64,000 bases of DNA, from positions 2,790,001 to 2,854,000 of the forward strand of contig NZ_CP101153.1 of the NCBI RefSeq assembly GCF_024298825.1, in the 5' to 3' direction. Below, in pieces: positions 60,514-64,000 of the stretch. Below the pieces are notes generated by a model that worked only from the letters and a program-made list of their open reading frames with translations, made no database searches and was not told where the DNA came from. This DNA comes from Haloglomus salinum (GTDB lineage Archaea; Halobacteriota; Halobacteria; Halobacteriales; Haloarculaceae). Every line of letters starts with the position of its first letter. The stretch's first letter is position 1. A program made the translations under genes and the position numbers.

Positions 60514-61098
60514 TCAGACCGCGTCCGGGCCGCGCTTGCCTGTCCGGATCTGGAGCGCACGCTCGACCGGCAGGACGAACACCTTCCCGTCGCCCGGGTC
60601 GCCGGTGTGGGCAGCGTCGGCGATGGCCTCGACCACGTCGTCGACGGGGACGTCGGCGACGACGCACTCGACCTTCGCCTTCCGGTGGAGGTCGACGGTG
60701 TACGTCTCGCCACGCCACTGGCCCTCTTCGGGGGCTTGACTCCCGCGGCCCGACACCTGCGTCACGGTCAGCGAGGGCGCCCCGACCGCGGCGAGTGCGT
60801 CTTTCACGGCCTCCAGCCGGTCGGGGCGGACGTAGGCCAGCACGAGTTTCGGCCCACGGGTGCCGCCGGCGCTCCCCTGGCCCGACGCGTCGGCGCGCGG
60901 CGTGTCGCTTCCGGCCTCGCCGCCGTCGGTGGCCCAGCGAGCCACCGGGCCGAGCGGTCGGTCGGCGTTGCCGCTGGCCGTGGCCGGTTCGGCCCCCGGG
61001 GCCGTACCGTCGAGCCGGCGGACCCGCCGGCCGAGGAGGGCGGCACCGACCCCGAGCACGAGGCAGGTCACCAGGAGGACCGCGACGACGGGCTCCAT
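60514..61098 (-). CDS. P-II-type regulatory domain fused to an N-terminal membrane anchor
   Basis: 194 residues. Residues 3-22 are a hydrophobic helix, followed by RRVRR, which by the positive-inside rule puts the rest in the cytoplasm. Residues 30-83 are a low-complexity linker. Residues 84-194 are a P-II fold: [20 protein letters not shown], a T-loop with GRGSQ and [13 protein letters not shown] (Tyr133 in the place of the modified Tyr51 of GlnB), a B-loop [16 protein letters not shown]-like stretch, and [10 protein letters not shown]. Residues that bind ATP and 2-oxoglutarate appear kept. No ammonium transporter gene is adjacent. Ordinary GlnK has about 112 residues and no anchor. Confidence 0.88.
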   Translation of the reverse strand: MEPVVAVLLVTCLVLGVGAALLGRRVRRLDGTAPGAEPATASGNADRPLGPVARWATDGGEAGSDTPRADASGQGSAGGTRGPKLVLAYVRPDRLEAVKDALAAVGAPSLTVTQVSGRGSQAPEEGQWRGETYTVDLHRKAKVECVVADVPVDDVVEAIADAAHTGDPGDGKVFVLPVERALQIRTGKRGPDAV

Positions 61099-61149
61099 AC
61101 GCGGTGGTCCGCTGCCGGGGCAGTAGAGCGTTACGTCCCGGCGGAGCGT

Positions 61150-62187
61150 TCAGTCGTCGAACTCGCCCGGGCCCGTCACGCGCTTGACGTCGCTGACGCT
61201 CGCGCGTCGGACGACCGCGCGAACGGGGTCACGATAGTCCGCGAGGTTGTCCGAGTCGCCGTCGAGCACGAGGAGCCGGGGCTCGCGCCCGGGTTCGATG
61301 CAGCCGCAGTTCAGCCCCGCGAGGTCCGCCCCGGCGACCGTGGCCATCCGCAGCACGTCGGGCGCGGTGACGCGGTCGTCGCTCAGCTTCATCGTGAACG
61401 CCATCTCGCGGAACATCGACGGGGAGTTGAGCATCACGTTGTCCGTCCCGAGCGCGACCGGGGTCCGCTCGAGCATGTCACCGACGGGCGGGAACCCCAC
61501 TTTCGTGACGAGGTTCGAGCGCGGGCAGACGACGATGGGGGTCCCGCGCTCCTCGACGCGCTCGAAGTGGAGTTCCTCGGCGTGGACCATGTGGACGAGG
61601 AAGTCCGGGTCGAGGTCCAGCGCCGGGTTGATGTCGGCGGCGTCGCGCTCGCCGGCGTGGATGCCGAACAGTTTGTCTGCCTCGCGGGTGGCGTTGCGTT
61701 CCCGGGAGAAGTCGCCGTCGCGAGCCCCGGAGGCACCGAAGCCGTCGGCCGCTTCCATCGCGTCGACCGTCTCCCGGCCGAGGACGACCGACTCGATATC
61801 GACGCCCTCCAGCGCGTCACGGATGGCTTCGACGCCTTCGACGCCGCCCTCGCGGAACTCGACGAACGCGCCGGTTCCGCCCTGGCGCATGTAGCGCAGC
61901 GACCGGTGCATGGCCCCGACGAGTTCCGAGCGGTCGGCGTCGCGGAGGAGGCGGTGTTTCAGGCCGTCCGGCGGTGCGACCAGTTCGTCCAGCGAGAGGC
62001 CGGCGCCGGCGTCCTTCGCGATGGAGTCGCCGATGTGGGTGTGGGCGTTGACGAACGCCGGCAGGATGATGTCGTCGCTGTCGACGTCGTCGCGCTCGAT
62101 ACGCTCTATCGTGCCGTCCTCGACGACGACGCGGCCTTCCACGGGTTCGAACTCCCGACCGACGAGGACCGTCCCCTCCAGAACCAT
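61150..62187 (-). CDS. Amidohydrolase family protein
   Basis: 345 residues. ILPAFVNAHTHIGD carries the first metal His pair (HTH), LFGIHAGERDAADI a further His, VHMVHAEELHFERV the next, and LGTDNVMLN the catalytic Asp. This is the order of the cytosine deaminase/chlorohydrolase branch of amidohydrolases. The ATG at 62187 starts the short N-terminal strand (MVLEGTVLVGREFEPVEGRV). Substrate unknown. Transcribed towards the P-II fusion gene, 51 bases away. Confidence 0.88.
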   Translation of the reverse strand: MVLEGTVLVGREFEPVEGRVVVEDGTIERIERDDVDSDDIILPAFVNAHTHIGDSIAKDAGAGLSLDELVAPPDGLKHRLLRDADRSELVGAMHRSLRYMRQGGTGAFVEFREGGVEGVEAIRDALEGVDIESVVLGRETVDAMEAADGFGASGARDGDFSRERNATREADKLFGIHAGERDAADINPALDLDPDFLVHMVHAEELHFERVEERGTPIVVCPRSNLVTKVGFPPVGDMLERTPVALGTDNVMLNSPSMFREMAFTMKLSDDRVTAPDVLRMATVAGADLAGLNCGCIEPGREPRLLVLDGDSDNLADYRDPVRAVVRRASVSDVKRVTGPGEFDD

Positions 62188-62287
62188 GCTCCAGGGTGGA
62201 CGGTGGACGACCAAAAACGGGTCGGCACGCCGACACCAGCCGGGGACGGGCCTGCGGCGGCCGTATCGCCCGGCGTTCGCGGACAGG

Positions 62288-62295
62288 CTTTAGTA
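62288..62295 (+). promoter_or_regulatory. TATA-like element of the acylphosphatase gene
   Basis: CTTTAGTA at 62288-62295 lies 23-30 bases upstream of the ATG at 62318, predicting a leaderless start for the acylphosphatase-methyltransferase pair. Confidence 0.5.
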
Positions 62296-62317
62296 CGCCG
62301 CTCTGGAACGGGAACGC

Positions 62318-62611
62318 ATGACAGCCGACGGAGACGGTACGCGCGTGCGGGCCCACGTCTTCGTCAGCGGTCGCGTCCAGGGGGTGACCTACCGGGCGAC
62401 CACCCGGCGCGAGGCCATCGAACGCGTCGTGGACGGCTGGGTCCGCAACCTGGACGACGGCCGCGTCGAGGCCGTCTTCGAGGGGCCCGAGTCGGCGGTC
62501 GAGGGGATGCTGGAGTACTGCCATGAGGGCCCGACGCGGGCCCGCGTCGACGACGTAACCGTCGAACATGAGTCGCCCGAGGGAATCACCGGCTTCGAGA
62601 TCCGCCGATGA
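62318..62611 (+). CDS. acyP: Acylphosphatase
   Basis: 97 residues. HVFVSGRVQGVTYRATTRREA holds the catalytic Arg of the phosphate loop, and GWVRNLDDGRVEAVFEG the catalytic Asn. The family size is right. It hydrolyses acyl phosphates. Its stop overlaps the ATG of the next gene (62608-62611, ATGA). Confidence 0.94.
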   Translation: MTADGDGTRVRAHVFVSGRVQGVTYRATTRREAIERVVDGWVRNLDDGRVEAVFEGPESAVEGMLEYCHEGPTRARVDDVTVEHESPEGITGFEIRR

Positions 62612-63387
62612 GCGACCGCGTGGCCGACTCGCCGCCCGAGGCCCCGCGTGAGACCGCCCAGGACGGCGACTGGCCGACTATCGACTGGGACGCGTTCTGG
62701 AGAGCGCCGCTCACCCCGGCCGACCGGGACGCGATGTGTCGTCGGGGACACGACGCCGCGCGGCTGCTGGGTGACCTGTTCGTCGAGCGGGGCGTCCCCG
62801 ACTCGGTCGCCTCGGTCGGCTGTGGGGCGGCCGTCGTCCTGCTCGACCTGGCCGAGGAGTTCCCCGACACCGGGTTCTTCGGCTACGACCCCGCACCCGC
62901 CGCGCTCGAACTGGCGCGCGCGAACGACGAGGAACGCCGGTCCGCGGACGACGCGCTGGCTCCCGAGTGGGGGCTCGCCGAGGTGACGTTCGCGGCGGCG
63001 GGGCTGCCGGCCCCCGGCATCGACCGGACGTTCGATGTCGTCTACTGTCTGAACACGCTGGACTACGTCCCCGACATCGAGCGGGCGCTGCGTGACCTGT
63101 TCGCCCTGGTGGCGGAGGGCGGACTCCTCGTGTTCAACTACCCCTCGCCCGCGCGGCAGGCGTGGCACGAGACCCACCTCGCGGCGCCGGACGACTACTG
63201 GCTCGGCGAGCACGACGAGCGCTGGCTCCGGCGGCGCCTGCGGCTGGTCGACACCGGCGAGAACGTGCTGACGCACGAACGGGTCGAGGAGTTGCTGGGT
63301 CACGAGGCGCGGCCGGTGGGGGCGTTGCTGGAGAGCGTGGCGCCGAACCCGGACCCCGTCGCACCCGTGCTGGTCGTGGAGAAGTGA
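62608..63387 (+). CDS. SAM-dependent methyltransferase-like protein
   Basis: 259 residues. Motif I is VASVGCGAAVVLLDLAEEFP, followed by FFGYDPAPAALELARAN (acid of motif II) and DVVYCLNTLDYVPDIERALR (motifs IV-V). The class I methyltransferase order is complete, though motif I has Cys instead of a second Gly. The substrate is unknown. It overlaps the acylphosphatase by 4 bases (ATGA). Confidence 0.85.
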   Translation: MSDRVADSPPEAPRETAQDGDWPTIDWDAFWRAPLTPADRDAMCRRGHDAARLLGDLFVERGVPDSVASVGCGAAVVLLDLAEEFPDTGFFGYDPAPAALELARANDEERRSADDALAPEWGLAEVTFAAAGLPAPGIDRTFDVVYCLNTLDYVPDIERALRDLFALVAEGGLLVFNYPSPARQAWHETHLAAPDDYWLGEHDERWLRRRLRLVDTGENVLTHERVEELLGHEARPVGALLESVAPNPDPVAPVLVVEK

Positions 63388-63527
63388 TGGACGACACCAA
63401 TATCCTTCCGTAATCCCTAATAAATTTACAATATAGGAAATTTGAGGTCAGGTATTGATATTATAATATAATGGGGTATCTCCGTAGCTCCCCCAACGAT
63501 ATCTGACTACCGCCTTGACGCGATTCT

Positions 63528-63615
63528 GTTGAAAGCCCCCGCCCGCTCGACCGGGCGGGGGCTTTCGACAGGAGTCCAGTCGCCATCGGTCAAACAGCAA
63601 GGGCTTTCGACAGGG
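63528..63615. repeat. Dispersed element, compact copy (15-bp inverted repeat)
   Basis: GAAAGCCCCCGCCCG (63531-63545), a 6-base loop CTCGAC, and CGGGCGGGGGCTTTC (63552-63566) form a perfect 15-bp inverted repeat. GTTGAAAGCCCCC-GCCCGCTCGACC (63528-63552) matches the right end of locus B (35010-35034, inverted) except at two positions. GGGCTTTCGACAGGG recurs at 63601-63615. The block 63388-63527 upstream is AT-rich and holds no gene. Confidence 0.75.
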
Positions 63616-63664
63616 CGTCCCGTTCTCGCCCGGATTTAACCCATCACCCGTCGAAGGCCCGCCC

Positions 63665-64000
63665 ATGCTCACGGCACAGGATGTCGCCGTCCTCGACGCG
63701 AACACCGAGGCCCTCGGCGTCCCTCGCAAGCAGTTGATGGAGTCGTCGGGCAACGCCGTCGCCCGGGCGGTCCGTGACCTCGCAGACCCCGGTACGACGG
63801 TCGCTATCGTCGCCGGCCGCGGCAACAACGGCGGGGATGCGCTCGTCGCGGCGCGCTTCCTCGACGACTACGATGCGACCGTCCACCTCCTCGGCCGCGC
63901 GTCGGCCATCGGGACCGACATCGCCCGCGAGAACTGGGACGCGCTCGTCGCGGCCGACTACGACGTCCGCGAGGTGACCGATTCGACCGCGCTCGAACTG
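63665..64000 (+). CDS. nnr: NAD(P)HX epimerase, N-terminal part (cut by window)
   Basis: At least 112 residues to the window edge: MLTAQDVAVLDANTEALGVP, then QLMESSGNAVARAV, then VAIVAGRGNNGGDALVAARFL. GRGNNGGDALVAARFL is the epimerase nucleotide site. It repairs hydrated NAD(P)H; full-length archaeal forms often add a dehydratase domain, which would lie beyond the window. Confidence 0.93.
   Translation, partial: MLTAQDVAVLDANTEALGVPRKQLMESSGNAVARAVRDLADPGTTVAIVAGRGNNGGDALVAARFLDDYDATVHLLGRASAIGTDIARENWDALVAADYDVREVTDSTALEL

Overview
This GC-rich window looks like the chromosome of a haloarchaeon (class Halobacteria). The proteins are strongly acidic. Many start codons lie 25-29 bases downstream of an AT-rich TATA-like element, with no ribosome binding site (leaderless transcripts). 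Marker genes are archaeal: PriS primase, GINS, Cdc48, L21e, the Rpb4-like subunit RpoF, aEF1B, GTP cyclohydrolase III, geranylgeranyl reductase and an archaeal PanB. The genus cannot be named from the sequence.

Layout. 0-8.5 kb: a TPP enzyme cut by the window edge, a membrane protein and HxlR-type regulator divergent from a symmetric promoter, two decayed gene ends, an APC permease, a SpoIIAA-like protein, a DCC thiol protein, a geranylgeranyl reductase, then about 1 kb of repeat-rich non-coding DNA. 8.5-13.8 kb: priS-gins, a Bat-type regulator and GTP cyclohydrolase III. 13.9-19.4 kb: a branched-chain amino acid ABC transporter; its binding protein converges on an overlapping livHMGF operon. 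19.6-28.6 kb: pgk-GNAT, tRNA-Thr(UGU), two very similar acyl-CoA dehydrogenases, a CBS protein and a sugar nucleotidyltransferase. 28.7-35.2 kb: a Cdc48 ATPase coupled to an Hsp20-like protein, a hydrolase, a lipid-kinase remnant, panB, and a second 1 kb non-coding block. 35.2-39.8 kb: HAD hydrolase, third acyl-CoA dehydrogenase, MgtC-type membrane protein, and a regulator.

39.4-43.2 kb forms a sulfur module: regulator, two YeeE/YedE transporter halves and a rhodanese-metallo-beta-lactamase fusion on one strand; TusA and DsrE on the other. 43.2-47.3 kb is a signalling block: DUF2270 protein, histidine kinase, HalX response regulator and two RecA-like proteins without a normal P-loop. 47.4-54 kb holds a macro-domain protein, DUF2071, a PH-domain pair, a cytochrome P450 and membrane proteins. 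54-57.8 kb is a translation/transcription cluster (zinc-finger protein-aEF1B, L21e-rpoF) with several tiny zinc proteins and a ribose-1,5-bisphosphate isomerase. 57.8-64 kb holds RtcB, a quinone oxidoreductase, a P-II domain fused to a membrane anchor, an amidohydrolase, acylphosphatase-methyltransferase, and the start of NAD(P)HX epimerase.

The most unusual items are: (1) non-coding loci at 7.5-8.25, 34.3-35.04 and 63.5 kb that share sequence in direct and inverted orientation and look like one dispersed element family; (2) a predicted membrane-tethered P-II protein that keeps its ligand-binding loops; (3) runs of perfect short hairpins, including an orphan terminator-like hairpin at 27.3 kb; (4) a fully symmetric divergent promoter at 2.2 kb. 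No CRISPR array, insertion sequence, rRNA or prophage was seen.
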